From the IMG/VR virus record IMGVR_UViG_3300035698_002392, positions 1 through 37,660 of that record: 37,660 bases of DNA; one strand, written 5' to 3'. The notes below the pieces were generated by a model that saw only the letters and a program-made list of their open reading frames with translations, made no database searches and was not told the DNA's origin. The position numbers and the translations under genes were made by a program. Shown here piece by piece: positions 29,645 to 37,659 of this stretch. Positions within the stretch are counted from its first letter, which is position 1. The number at the start of each line of letters is the position of its first letter. Origin of the DNA: a virus.

Positions 29645-30308
29645 GTGCAACTTTTGTGGTAAATCATACCGCAGGGAAACAACATTATTTGCGCATTCCT
29701 GTGAAAAGAAACGTCGCAAAGAACAAGAAAACGAGCGAGGTGTCCAGCTTGGTTATCGAACCTATCTGCGATTTTATAAGATAAAGCAAAACAAGCAAAC
29801 CCCGCCAACCTATCAGGAATTTATGGAGTCACAATTCTACATAGCGTTCGTAAAATTTGGACGCCATATCAAAATGATTAGTGCTAAAAAGCCAGAGAAG
29901 TATATTGATTTCGTAATCAACAGTGGAAAAAAATTAGACAAATGGTGTAGTGATGCATTATATGAAGACTATCTTATTGATATGCTTCGTAAAGAAAATC
30001 CAAGCGATACCTTACATCGGGCATTTGAGACTATGATTAGATGGGCAGATACGCACGAAGGTGAATGGTATCACTATTTTAAATATGCGGCACCATCGGT
30101 TATTTGTAATGATATATTACGTGGTGATATATCGCCGTGGGTATTATATAACTGTGATAGTGGACAGGAATGTTTGGGAAGTTTTAATGCAGACCACGTT
30201 GGAATGGTGTTTCGTTATATTGATCCAGATTATTGGATGAAACGATTTGAGAACTACATATCAGATGTAGAATATATGAAGACAATGTTAAAGGAAGCAA
30301 GATTATGA
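29616..30308 (+). CDS. Zinc-finger hypothetical protein after the clamp-loader gene
   Basis: 230 residues. The N-terminus has a C2HC-type finger (FKCNFCGKSYRRETTLFAHSC), then a basic patch (EKKRRKEQ) and a helical body with FVKFGRHIKMIS and a C-terminal DPDYWMKRFENYI. It probably binds DNA or a replisome protein. It overlaps the gp62-like gene by 29 nt, so a replication role is suggested by context only. Confidence 0.72.
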   Translation: MQSELSPQFKCNFCGKSYRRETTLFAHSCEKKRRKEQENERGVQLGYRTYLRFYKIKQNKQTPPTYQEFMESQFYIAFVKFGRHIKMISAKKPEKYIDFVINSGKKLDKWCSDALYEDYLIDMLRKENPSDTLHRAFETMIRWADTHEGEWYHYFKYAAPSVICNDILRGDISPWVLYNCDSGQECLGSFNADHVGMVFRYIDPDYWMKRFENYISDVEYMKTMLKEARL

Positions 30309-30478
30309 GATTACACTTATCAGAAACAAATGTAGAAGTTTATGTGATACCCGAGCATATCCAATCGATTGAACACTTAGGGGCAAACACGCTTGTACGC
30401 ACGCAAGGCGTTGACTATCGTGTACGTGAAACACACGAGGTAGTAATACGGATGTACGAGGAAACAAAAAATGTTTGA
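30305..30478 (+). CDS. Small FlbD-like protein (57 residues)
   Basis: 57 residues: MRLHLSETNVEVYVIPEHIQ, then LVRTQGVDYRVRETHEVV. The pattern (R-L-x-L..., V-Y-V-x-x-x-x-I, V-R-E-x-x-E-x-V) resembles small FlbD-like beta proteins common in phages. Starts inside the upstream stop (ATGA) and overlaps the next start. Function unknown. Confidence 0.6.
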   Translation: MRLHLSETNVEVYVIPEHIQSIEHLGANTLVRTQGVDYRVRETHEVVIRMYEETKNV

Positions 30479-30842
30479 TTGGAAAAAGCCGACAGTGCAA
30501 CTATTGGGGAGATTTCAGCCATGGCATGATGGTCACCTTGAACTATTCAAGCGAGCCTATGCCAAGACGGGTCAGGTAATGATTCAAATACGTGATGTGA
30601 ACGGTGTCGAAGACAACCCATTTGATTTCAATACCGTTAAGGCAAATATTATTGAAGGTTTGAATAGTCACAGTTTTCATATCGGTAAGCAATATGATAT
30701 TATGTTAGTGCCGAATATTACAGAAATCGTTTATGGTCGTGGGGTAGGGTATGCTATTACCGAAGAAGTATTAGATGAAGCAACCCAAGAAATCAGTGCA
30801 ACCAAAATCAGGGAACAAATGCGTAAAGATGGCACACTTTGA
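30471..30842 (+). CDS. Nucleotidyltransferase (HxGH family)
   Basis: 123 residues of the nucleotidyltransferase alpha/beta phosphodiesterase-like fold: GRFQPWHDGHLELFKRA gives the HxGH site, and ISATKIREQM matches the ISxTxxR loop. Related to NMN/pantetheine-phosphate adenylyltransferases and cytidylyltransferases; the substrate is unclear, though NAD metabolism is possible. Overlaps its neighbours on both sides. Confidence 0.82.
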   Translation: MFDWKKPTVQLLGRFQPWHDGHLELFKRAYAKTGQVMIQIRDVNGVEDNPFDFNTVKANIIEGLNSHSFHIGKQYDIMLVPNITEIVYGRGVGYAITEEVLDEATQEISATKIREQMRKDGTL

Positions 30843-31413
30843 TTTACCAGACGTTGACATAGATACAGCCGACAGAACAAAAGTTCTAGAGCATATTTCC
30901 TATGTCAACGCTTCTATCAATCGTGAAGGGAAAATGGTCAAGCACAATACTGGTATATACGTCACCGATATTGGCTTCGACCCCCGCACGAAAATGGCGG
31001 CGATTGATTATAAAGAAGCAGAAACCCTTGGCTATATCAAGCTTGATATTCTGAACGTGCATGTATATGAACTTGTGCGAGATGAAGAACACTTGAACGA
31101 GTTGATGGCACGTGAACCTAACTGGAAAAGAATATGGACTGACAAAGACTTTTGTGGTAAAATAATACATATTGGTAACTACTTTGATTTACTTATCAAA
31201 ATGAAACCAGATAGCGTAGCCCGAATGGCTATGTTTATATCAGTTATTCGTCCCGGAAAGAAACATCTTCAAGATAAACCTTGGAAAGAAATATCACAAA
31301 CGGTATGGGATAAGACAGACGATGGCTATGCATTTAAACATAGTCACGCAATCAGTTACGCAGAACTGGTTAAAGTGCACATGAACTTGCTTGATGAAAC
31401 TATTTCGGCTTGA
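30829..31413 (+). CDS. Miniature DnaE/PolC-like protein (C-family polymerase fragment)
   Basis: About 194 residues from ATG 30829 (MAHFDLPDVDIDTADRTKVL). LPDVDID closely resembles the catalytic PDxDxDF element of bacterial DNA polymerase III alpha, and HNTGIYVTD, MAAIDYKEAETLGYIKLDIL parallel its following segments (H...G, D-x-x-x-x-E-x-x-G-x-x-K-x-D-x-L). Far too short for a polymerase. Possible roles: a polymerase accessory protein or an antagonist of the host enzyme. It overlaps the convergent 31400 gene by 14 nt. Confidence 0.6.
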   Translation: MAHFDLPDVDIDTADRTKVLEHISYVNASINREGKMVKHNTGIYVTDIGFDPRTKMAAIDYKEAETLGYIKLDILNVHVYELVRDEEHLNELMAREPNWKRIWTDKDFCGKIIHIGNYFDLLIKMKPDSVARMAMFISVIRPGKKHLQDKPWKEISQTVWDKTDDGYAFKHSHAISYAELVKVHMNLLDETISA

Positions 31414-31783
31414 CACGGCGCACCAGCTGAATGTTGGTGCGTTTAATACGCTTTGATGATATTTCGGATAGACTTACGTATGGACCGTTGATAATGTCAC
31501 AGTCCTTGCTATTCATAGTTACTAGAACGTCTTTAAAATCCCATAGATTCTTGAGAAAGATATTTATTGGGATTTGACGATTCGATTCCCACCACCAAGT
31601 ATCGCCCAGTTCGATAAACGATGTCTTTTCTTCCATAGATTTAATCTTGGAATAATCATATAATGATGTTATCATCTTATCCTTATTTTGAATAATACCG
31701 ATGAACTCATTCCCGCCATAGGTTATATGACTGATAAATGGATACTTTTTTGCGATTTTAGCGAATAGATTTGCATCTTCCAT
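31400..31783 (-). CDS. Conserved phage hypothetical protein
   Basis: 127 residues with NEFIGIIQNKDKMITSLYDY, ELGDTWWWESNRQIPINIFL and a basic end KRTNIQLVRRVKPK. I recall similar phage proteins, unnamed. The start is 5 nt after a late-promoter box (ACTAAATA), a leaderless-type arrangement. Late expression is inferred from that. Confidence 0.7.
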   Translation of the reverse strand: MEDANLFAKIAKKYPFISHITYGGNEFIGIIQNKDKMITSLYDYSKIKSMEEKTSFIELGDTWWWESNRQIPINIFLKNLWDFKDVLVTMNSKDCDIINGPYVSLSEISSKRIKRTNIQLVRRVKPK

Positions 31784-31788
31784 AGGTT

Positions 31789-31796
31789 TATTTAGT
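31789..31796 (-). promoter_or_regulatory. Late-promoter box ACTAAATA (minus), 5 nt before ATG
   Basis: Minus strand ACTAAATA is followed by AACCT and the ATG at 31783. Confidence 0.55.
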
Positions 31797-31799
31797 GTA

Positions 31800-32324
31800 T
31801 CACATCAGATGCAATTTAAATGTACCATTGTCGTTATCATATCGTATGTGCTGTCTGTCCAGCATCTTTGCATATAGTCTCTGTCTATTTGGTTCGTCAG
31901 CCTCAAACCTTATATATGTTGGCTGATAGCCATAAGCAAAGTCTTTCAATATTCTAAGTACCGTGGAGAAAATAATGAAGTTCTCACCATCGCCGGTTAC
32001 CTCGTAACTTTCACCGGTAGTAAACGTAGCATCCCAATCTCCTTCATTCGTTTCGGAGAACACTACTATTATTTCCTGACCTTTCGGGGTGTGGAAGTAG
32101 GCACTAACCTCGCCGTCATTATTTGTATCGCCCCATTCCCATCGTAAAACCTTATCGTGAAGTTCGGTCAGTACGTTTTCTTTTATTCTTTTTTTAGGGT
32201 TGACGAAGCCATTATCGGCATTGATGAGCGTATCATCAATCTTATTCCAATCAGCTTGCATCATTGGGCTATCCTTTTCGGATTTCTGTTGGGCTATTGC
32301 GGCGATAATCTCAAATGCTTTCAT
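31800..32324 (-). CDS. Hypothetical phage protein
   Basis: 174 residues from ATG 32324 (MKAFEIIAAIAQQ). The central part is beta-rich (WGDTNNDGEVSAYF; EIIVVFSETNEGDW), and the C-terminus has YIRFEADEPNRQRLYAKMLDR, a motif recalled from many phage proteins of unknown function. The frame can be extended upstream to 32381, but that would run through the divergent promoters; the late box 5 nt before 32324 supports the shorter form. Confidence 0.7.
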   Translation of the reverse strand: MKAFEIIAAIAQQKSEKDSPMMQADWNKIDDTLINADNGFVNPKKRIKENVLTELHDKVLRWEWGDTNNDGEVSAYFHTPKGQEIIVVFSETNEGDWDATFTTGESYEVTGDGENFIIFSTVLRILKDFAYGYQPTYIRFEADEPNRQRLYAKMLDRQHIRYDNDNGTFKLHLM

Positions 32325-32329
32325 ACGAG

Positions 32330-32337
32330 TATTTAGT
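32330..32337 (-). promoter_or_regulatory. Late-promoter box ACTAAATA (minus), 5 nt before ATG
   Basis: Minus strand ACTAAATA is followed by CTCGT and the ATG at 32324. It shares one base with the plus-strand box. Confidence 0.65.
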
Positions 32338-32344
32338 ATAAATA
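32337..32344 (+). promoter_or_regulatory. Perfect late promoter TATAAATA (plus), 4 nt before ATG
   Basis: TATAAATA is followed by CCAT and the ATG at 32349. The two divergent boxes fill the 24-bp intergenic gap. Confidence 0.75.
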
Positions 32345-32348
32345 CCAT

Positions 32349-33110
32349 ATGAATAAACAATACATTTACCTTTACAAACAAACTATGGATATCAATCTAA
32401 CTACCAGTGTATTGACAGCAGGGAGACAGGAAAACGTGTATAGTAGAAATATGACATTGTATAGAGGAATCGATAACACCGTTTCCTTCAACTTTAGAAA
32501 CAACGACCAAAAGAAGGTGAATATGTTAGATAAGGTAATCACTTTTAATATTATCGATAACGAAAGCCATATTACACACCTTACCCGACCGATGACACTT
32601 GAAGATGGTCCGAATGGTATAGCCAAGTTGGTTATCAGTGAATCCGACTTACTTGATATTAATGAGCAGTATTACACGTGGAGTGTTAAAGTGGTGGACG
32701 GCGAAAACGTTCAGCACGTAGCGTATACCGACGACAACTATAGTGCAGCAGGTCAGTTACAAGTTAAGCACGGTGTATTTCCAGAGTTTCGTGAAAGTGT
32801 GTCATTAGCATTCACTGGCGGCACAGTAACATCAGCAGCACAAGCATATCCACGTTTGAACAATAATAATAACGCACTTCATACCGCACAGTTCTATTTC
32901 ACTGAGCCATATACGGGAAGCGTGACTATTCAAGGAACAATGGACGATGTTGCTAACCAAACCACATTCAACTGGGTTGATATTAATACGGTGAGTTATA
33001 CTGCACAGACGGGTAATGCTTATGTTAACTGGACTGGTGTTTTTAGTGCTATTAGATTCGTTAAGGCAGATACAACCAATACGGTATCCAGCGTTCTTTA
33101 TAGGCATTAA
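32349..33110 (+). CDS. Probable virion structural protein (tail or fibre accessory)
   Basis: 253 residues, almost all beta: AGRQENVYSRNMTLYRGIDN, then FRNNDQKKVNMLDKVITFNI (BppU-like N-terminal fold pattern) and a C-terminal beta domain. This looks like a tail or receptor-binding accessory protein. The start could be 32349 (leaderless from the late box) or 32385 (MDINLTT); no clear Shine-Dalgarno decides. Confidence 0.65.
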   Translation: MNKQYIYLYKQTMDINLTTSVLTAGRQENVYSRNMTLYRGIDNTVSFNFRNNDQKKVNMLDKVITFNIIDNESHITHLTRPMTLEDGPNGIAKLVISESDLLDINEQYYTWSVKVVDGENVQHVAYTDDNYSAAGQLQVKHGVFPEFRESVSLAFTGGTVTSAAQAYPRLNNNNNALHTAQFYFTEPYTGSVTIQGTMDDVANQTTFNWVDINTVSYTAQTGNAYVNWTGVFSAIRFVKADTTNTVSSVLYRH

Positions 33111-33113
33111 ATA
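33106..33113 (+). promoter_or_regulatory. Possible late-promoter box ATTAAATA before the ART-like gene
   Basis: ATTAAATA overlaps the upstream stop and lies 2 nt before ATG 33116, closer than at other genes. Confidence 0.3.
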
Positions 33114-33115
33114 AT

Positions 33116-33469
33116 ATGCGATTGTATGAGTTTGAGAATCACACTATATTATGGCACGGAACTTCTTCAGATGTGAAATCTAAAGGTCTTCGTATGGGTG
33201 GTAGGCTAAATGGCGTTTATCTTACAGATAACCCCGACCTTGCTTTTGAATACGCGATGACTGATGCTGAAAGAACTGGCAGTGATGTTATATATCTATT
33301 GAGTATTGATATTACCCAACTTGATATGAGTTTGATGCAACCAGACGACGACCATACAAACTCTGCTAATGATTGGGTTGAAAGCTTGTCCGAGACAGAC
33401 CAGTGTGTTTATTACGGGGATATTCCTTCTTCTGCGATAAACGTTGAACAAGTTGATGAGGTAGATTAA
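33116..33469 (+). CDS. ADP-ribosyltransferase-like small protein
   Basis: 117 residues: LWHGTSSDVKSKGLRMG, GVYLTDNPDLAFEYA, and the C-terminal CVYYGDIPSSAINVEQV. The H-G-T-S start, Y-L-T-D-x-x-x-x-A strand and the ending resemble the KptA/ART fold that binds NAD. A catalytic Glu is not obvious. It might modify a host protein or RNA, as T4 Alt and Mod enzymes do, but that is inference. Confidence 0.55.
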   Translation: MRLYEFENHTILWHGTSSDVKSKGLRMGGRLNGVYLTDNPDLAFEYAMTDAERTGSDVIYLLSIDITQLDMSLMQPDDDHTNSANDWVESLSETDQCVYYGDIPSSAINVEQVDEVD

Positions 33470-33475
33470 TAGAGT

Positions 33476-34114
33476 ATGAAGTATGTAGGATTTGGTTGCT
33501 CTTGGATGTATGGTTCAGAGCTTGTACCGCCTAATGCAACCACGTGGCACGACACAATAAAATATCAACACGATAAATGTTTCCTTGGATTACTTGGACC
33601 AAACGAAAACTTAGCACACCCCGGCGGAACAATGAAGTCAATGTTTTATGCGTTTATGAACCATGCCGAGACAGCATCCCCTGATACATTCTATGTGTTC
33701 GCATTCACCGACCCATCCCGTGAAAGCTGGTACGATAGCACTGACCGTGAATGGAAACATTCATCTTGGATAACAAACGGAACAAATGCAAATAATGTAA
33801 ATCGTTTCGATAACTCGTATAAAGATTATGTTACACATACGTGGTCAGAAGAATATGAACGTATGCAATATGTAACAATGGCATCAGCTATGATGAACAC
33901 GGCGAAAGCAAAAGGTTTCAAATATATTGGCTTCAATTCGTTGCCCGCTTATTCAATCAATGATAAAAATATGTTTTGGTCAGGCACTTGTATGAAAGAC
34001 CATCTATTGCCCAATCATTTCGCAAGTGGCGGGCATCCGAATGAAGAAGGTCATATATGGATAGCCGAAAGAGTAAAAGAATTTATAGACACGGCTTACC
34101 CCAATTTGATATAA
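33476..34114 (+). CDS. SGNH-like hydrolase-fold protein (second copy type)
   Basis: 212 residues: VGFGCSWMYGSEL (block I), AHPGGTMKSM, YVFAFTDPSRESW, and GGHPNEEGHIWIAERV (block V with Asn/His). Same general plan as the 23597 protein but low identity. Probably an esterase-fold member whose Ser follows Cys in GCS. Six nt after the ART-like gene. Confidence 0.68.
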   Translation: MKYVGFGCSWMYGSELVPPNATTWHDTIKYQHDKCFLGLLGPNENLAHPGGTMKSMFYAFMNHAETASPDTFYVFAFTDPSRESWYDSTDREWKHSSWITNGTNANNVNRFDNSYKDYVTHTWSEEYERMQYVTMASAMMNTAKAKGFKYIGFNSLPAYSINDKNMFWSGTCMKDHLLPNHFASGGHPNEEGHIWIAERVKEFIDTAYPNLI

Positions 34115-34116
34115 TA
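34109..34116 (+). promoter_or_regulatory. Weak late-type box ATATAATA, 4 nt before primase ATG
   Basis: ATATAATA is followed by TACT and the ATG at 34121. It deviates from TATAAATA and could also be a sigma70 -10 without a clear -35. Confidence 0.35.
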
Positions 34117-34120
34117 TACT

Positions 34121-35158
34121 ATGAATAAAATTCAAGATGCCGTATCGTCTGCTTGGACAATGGGGCGCAAAACACGTAAATCCAGTAAAGGTTGGATCAC
34201 GTCAAATGGCGTGTGTTGTGTCCATAACGGGGAAACTCCTGACAAACGAGGTCGGGGTGGACTAATCCTTAATGGCGATATGGTATCATATCATTGCTTT
34301 AACTGCAACTTTAAGACTGGTTGGCAACCCGGATGGCATCTTAGTTACAAGATGCGGAAGTTTATGTCTTGGATTGGTATCGACGAAGGCGTAATTAAGC
34401 GATTAGTTTTTGAATCAATGCGCATTCGTGACGAAGAGGGTGTTGTTGAAACCGATAAGGAAGAAATCAATATTCACTTTGAACCGGAACCGTTGCCAGA
34501 AAAGGCGAAACGCATTGAAGAACTATTGACATTTTATGCTATCGCCGACTTTGAAACAATACCCGACGATTTAATGGATGTTGTTGCATACGCAGTTGAA
34601 AAACGTGGACTCACACACGAACAAGTTTCTGATATGTATTGGACACCTGAAAAAGTTTCCATAGCACAAAAAATGAATCGCCGACTTATTATCCCGTATA
34701 AGTGGAATAATGAAATCATCGGATATACTGCTCGTTGTATTGATGACAACAAGCAAATGAAATATTACAACAAATCGGATTCCAACTATGTATTCAATAC
34801 TGACGCACAGATGCCCGATGCAAAAGTTGTGCTTGTTACCGAGGGTCCATTTGATGCTTTGGCTATTAACGGGGTGGCGATGCTTGGTAATGAAGTTAGT
34901 GAAACAAAAGCGGAAATCATCGATATGCTAAACCGAGAAGTTATAGTGGTGCCAGATCGGGGCGCACCGGGACAAAAGCTTGTAGACGTGGCATTGGAAT
35001 GTGGCTGGAATGTAAGCTTTCCAGATTGGGAAGACCCCGATATCGATGATGTCAATGCCGCTGTATGTAAGTATGGAAAACTATATACATTCCAGCATAT
35101 TATGGCACATAAGTATGATACGAGATTGAAGATTGAATTGACGAGGAAGAAGTATTGA
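34121..35158 (+). CDS. 61: DNA primase gp61-like
   Basis: 345 residues. N-terminal zinc site (CCVH at 32-35, CFNC at 59-62), a helical linker, then a TOPRIM domain with VVLVTEGPFDALAING and VVPDRGAPGQKLVD. This is the T4-type primase that makes RNA primers with the gp41 helicase encoded next. Its last codons overlap the helicase start (TTG within the stop region), so the two are coupled. Confidence 0.9.
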   Translation: MNKIQDAVSSAWTMGRKTRKSSKGWITSNGVCCVHNGETPDKRGRGGLILNGDMVSYHCFNCNFKTGWQPGWHLSYKMRKFMSWIGIDEGVIKRLVFESMRIRDEEGVVETDKEEINIHFEPEPLPEKAKRIEELLTFYAIADFETIPDDLMDVVAYAVEKRGLTHEQVSDMYWTPEKVSIAQKMNRRLIIPYKWNNEIIGYTARCIDDNKQMKYYNKSDSNYVFNTDAQMPDAKVVLVTEGPFDALAINGVAMLGNEVSETKAEIIDMLNREVIVVPDRGAPGQKLVDVALECGWNVSFPDWEDPDIDDVNAAVCKYGKLYTFQHIMAHKYDTRLKIELTRKKY

Positions 35159-36555
35159 GCGAATATACACCAGATTTACAACGACTATTTTTAGAAATGA
35201 TGCTAGAAGATGCACAAAGTTATGTGCGAGTACAAGATATTTACAATGTAAGCAACTTTGATAGATCATTGCGCAAGGCTGCTGAGTTTATGGCTGAACA
35301 CGCAGAGGCGCATAGCACACTGCCTACCAGAGAACAAATCAAAGCTAAGACCGGAACACAATTAGAACCCGTTCCAGAACTAACAGAGGAACATTACGAT
35401 TGGTTTTTGAAGGAATTTGAAGGATTCACTAAATTTAGCGAGTTGAATCGTGCTATCTTGACAGCAGCAGATATGATTGAAAAGCAAGAATACGAGCCAA
35501 TCGAAAAGCTAATTAAAGACGCAGTGCAAATATCATTGACTAAGGATATTGGGACGGATTATTTTGATAATCCCCGCGCCCGCCTACTGAAGTTGAGAGA
35601 TAGCAATGGACAAAATTCTACGGGCTGGCCGACGCTTGACCGTCGCCTATATGGCGGATTTAACAAAGGTGAACTAAACATTTTCGCTGGTGGATCAGGA
35701 TCGGGGAAGTCACTGTTTATGCAGAATATTGCCGTGAACTGGGTATTTAATGGTTTGAATGGCGTGTATATATCGCTGGAATTGGCTGAAGAGCTATGTG
35801 CGATGCGTATTGATAGTATGGTCACTGGCACACATTCGCGTGAAATCTTCAGGAACCTCGATGACGTTGAGTGGAAAGTTAAGAGTGCGGGTACGAAATC
35901 AGGTAGTCTTCAGATCAAATATATGCCATCGCAAAGCACTGTCAACAATATGCGTTCGTATCTTAAAGAGTTGCAAGTAAGAACGGGACGAAAGATTGAC
36001 TTCCTTATGGTTGACTATCTTGATTTGTTGATGCCGGTTTCTGCAAAGGTATCTCCTAGTGACTTGTTTGTTAAGGACAAGTATGTGTCGGAAGAATTGC
36101 GCAACTTTGCCAAGGAACTTGATATATTATTTGTTACGGCATCCCAGCTAAACCGCACGGCGGTCGATGAAGTTGAATTCGATCATTCGATGATTTCGGG
36201 CGGTATTTCAAAGATTAATACGGCGGACAACCTGTTTGGTATTCGTACCACACGCAAAATGCGAGAACTAGGACGCTATCAAATCCAGCTTATGAAGACA
36301 AGATCATCGGGTGGTGTTGGGCAAACGATTGACCTTGGGTTTGATACCGAAACACTTCGCATTACTGACATAGGCGAGGAAGCTCAAGTCCTCGGAACCG
36401 AGCCGTCCAGTGACATCATGCAACGTATTAAAACCCGTCAAGAAGGCAACGAGGACAATGATGAACCTACGTTAATAGAACCAATGCATGTCAAAGCGGA
36501 TGTTCAGTCATCCAAACTTACAGATATGCTGCAAGCGCTGAGTGGAAAAAGTTAA
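35155..36555 (+). CDS. 41: Replicative DNA helicase gp41 (DnaB family)
   Basis: 466 residues. N-terminal helical domain (1-150), then a RecA-like core: STGWPTLDRRLYGGFNKGEL, Walker A GGSGSGKS (179-186), Walker B FLMVDYLDLL, and the helicase loop SQLNRTAVDE. T4 gp41 homolog, 5'-3' fork helicase. Starts with TTG at 35155 overlapping the primase stop. No intein here, although gp41 genes of other phages are known intein hosts. Confidence 0.92.
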   Translation: MSEYTPDLQRLFLEMMLEDAQSYVRVQDIYNVSNFDRSLRKAAEFMAEHAEAHSTLPTREQIKAKTGTQLEPVPELTEEHYDWFLKEFEGFTKFSELNRAILTAADMIEKQEYEPIEKLIKDAVQISLTKDIGTDYFDNPRARLLKLRDSNGQNSTGWPTLDRRLYGGFNKGELNIFAGGSGSGKSLFMQNIAVNWVFNGLNGVYISLELAEELCAMRIDSMVTGTHSREIFRNLDDVEWKVKSAGTKSGSLQIKYMPSQSTVNNMRSYLKELQVRTGRKIDFLMVDYLDLLMPVSAKVSPSDLFVKDKYVSEELRNFAKELDILFVTASQLNRTAVDEVEFDHSMISGGISKINTADNLFGIRTTRKMRELGRYQIQLMKTRSSGGVGQTIDLGFDTETLRITDIGEEAQVLGTEPSSDIMQRIKTRQEGNEDNDEPTLIEPMHVKADVQSSKLTDMLQALSGKS

Positions 36556-36683
36556 TGATAGCCCCTAAATGTTTTGCTCCATGGACTAATATTGATATAT
36601 CCCCGTCTGGTGAAATTTCACCATGGCATAGTGGATGTATCCGTTGTAAGATTGAAGAAGATCAAGAGCCGACAGAATGGTGA
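36555..36683 (+). CDS. 42-residue SPASM-like Cys protein
   Basis: A short ORF starting on the last base of the helicase stop (TAATG): MIAPKCFAPWTNIDISPSGE, then HSGCIRCKIEE. C-x2-PW-x4-I-x-x-x-G-x-I resembles the start of a SPASM auxiliary Fe-S domain, without a radical SAM core. It may be a relic or a small metal-binding protein. Too short for certainty. Confidence 0.5.
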   Translation: MIAPKCFAPWTNIDISPSGEISPWHSGCIRCKIEEDQEPTEW

Positions 36684-36705
36684 CGGTGTACAAGAAGCAG
36701 AACCG

Positions 36706-36780
36706 ATGGAACCGATGAAGATAAACGACGATACAAAGCGTCAAGAACTCAAAGATATGATATCGAAGTTGAACCGATAA
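36706..36780 (+). CDS. Possible 24-residue peptide
   Basis: ATG at 36706 opens MEPMKINDDTKRQELKDMIS..., a charged helix, ending just before ATG 36783. No clear Shine-Dalgarno. It is coding-like but very short; it could be only leader sequence. Confidence 0.25.
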   Translation: MEPMKINDDTKRQELKDMISKLNR

Positions 36781-36782
36781 CG

Positions 36783-37625
36783 ATGGACACAATAAAAGTA
36801 AGACTTAGCACTCGCAATGATTACGAGACTACCTGTGATTTCAACTTTAGGCTAGAGAGTAACCACTTCGTGAAAAAGTGGTTATCAAGATACAAAGAAG
36901 CACAACAGCGTGGGTATCCGATAAGCGAGCCGGATGCATTCTACAACCTCAATATGGATTGGTCTGAAAATCGTATATTGGATAATATAAATGAGTTGAT
37001 TAGGCAGATGCCTAATATGTTTGGTGGCGTCGAACTAGGCAGCACCGACGATCAAGACACCCTAAATCACATCCATAGCGTATTTGAGATTTACCATGGT
37101 AGCTTAGACGCATGGCAAGGAAGTGGATTGACATTAGAGGAACAGCAAAGACTGAGCAAGGTAAACCAACTCGTACATCGTGCAGAGAACTTTGGTGCCG
37201 ACAAAAGAATCAGGGTTGTGTGGTTTGATTTACCAAAAACAAAGACCTATGACATCGAAGATTATAAGCTGTTCCAAAACACCAAAGAGTTCGGCGGTGT
37301 ATACGTTATGTATGCAGACGTGGGTAAGAACGTTGAGAGTTTAGCAAAGGACAACGACGATCATCACCATGACTTTGTTCCTAACCTACACTATAGCTCC
37401 GATTTCATAATCAGCTTTTCAGATACTAAGGATAACTCAGCCTTGTATGAACAGTATAAGATAGATAACTCAGAGTATTTTATAGACAAAGGTTACGATA
37501 TTGGCGACCCTAGGCTAACCACGGGCAACATAAAGATAGCACAACTAGATTCCACACAGTCACAAGAAGACATCCTCGACACATTATCAAAATACAATCA
37601 TGTTCAGTCCGTATATGTTATTTGA
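36783..37625 (+). CDS. Hypothetical protein
   Basis: 280 residues. Contains FNFRLESNHFVKKWLSRYKE, a central helical part (LTLEEQQRLSKVNQLVHRAE), RVVWFDLPKTKTYD and a charged DNDDHHHDF loop. Resembles conserved phage proteins of unknown function. No catalytic motif is clear. It ends 35 nt before the window edge. Confidence 0.75.
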   Translation: MDTIKVRLSTRNDYETTCDFNFRLESNHFVKKWLSRYKEAQQRGYPISEPDAFYNLNMDWSENRILDNINELIRQMPNMFGGVELGSTDDQDTLNHIHSVFEIYHGSLDAWQGSGLTLEEQQRLSKVNQLVHRAENFGADKRIRVVWFDLPKTKTYDIEDYKLFQNTKEFGGVYVMYADVGKNVESLAKDNDDHHHDFVPNLHYSSDFIISFSDTKDNSALYEQYKIDNSEYFIDKGYDIGDPRLTTGNIKIAQLDSTQSQEDILDTLSKYNHVQSVYVI

Positions 37626-37651
37626 TTTTGTTTATATAAATGTTTGAAAGC

Positions 37652-37659
37652 CATAAATA
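37652..37659 (+). promoter_or_regulatory. Late-promoter-like CATAAATA at the right edge
   Basis: CATAAATAC closes the window and probably belongs to the next gene, outside the sequence. Confidence 0.45.

Noticed and set aside
35155-36555. An intein in gp41
   Set aside because: The helicase runs uninterrupted through Walker A, Walker B and the C-terminal motifs; no Hint sequence.
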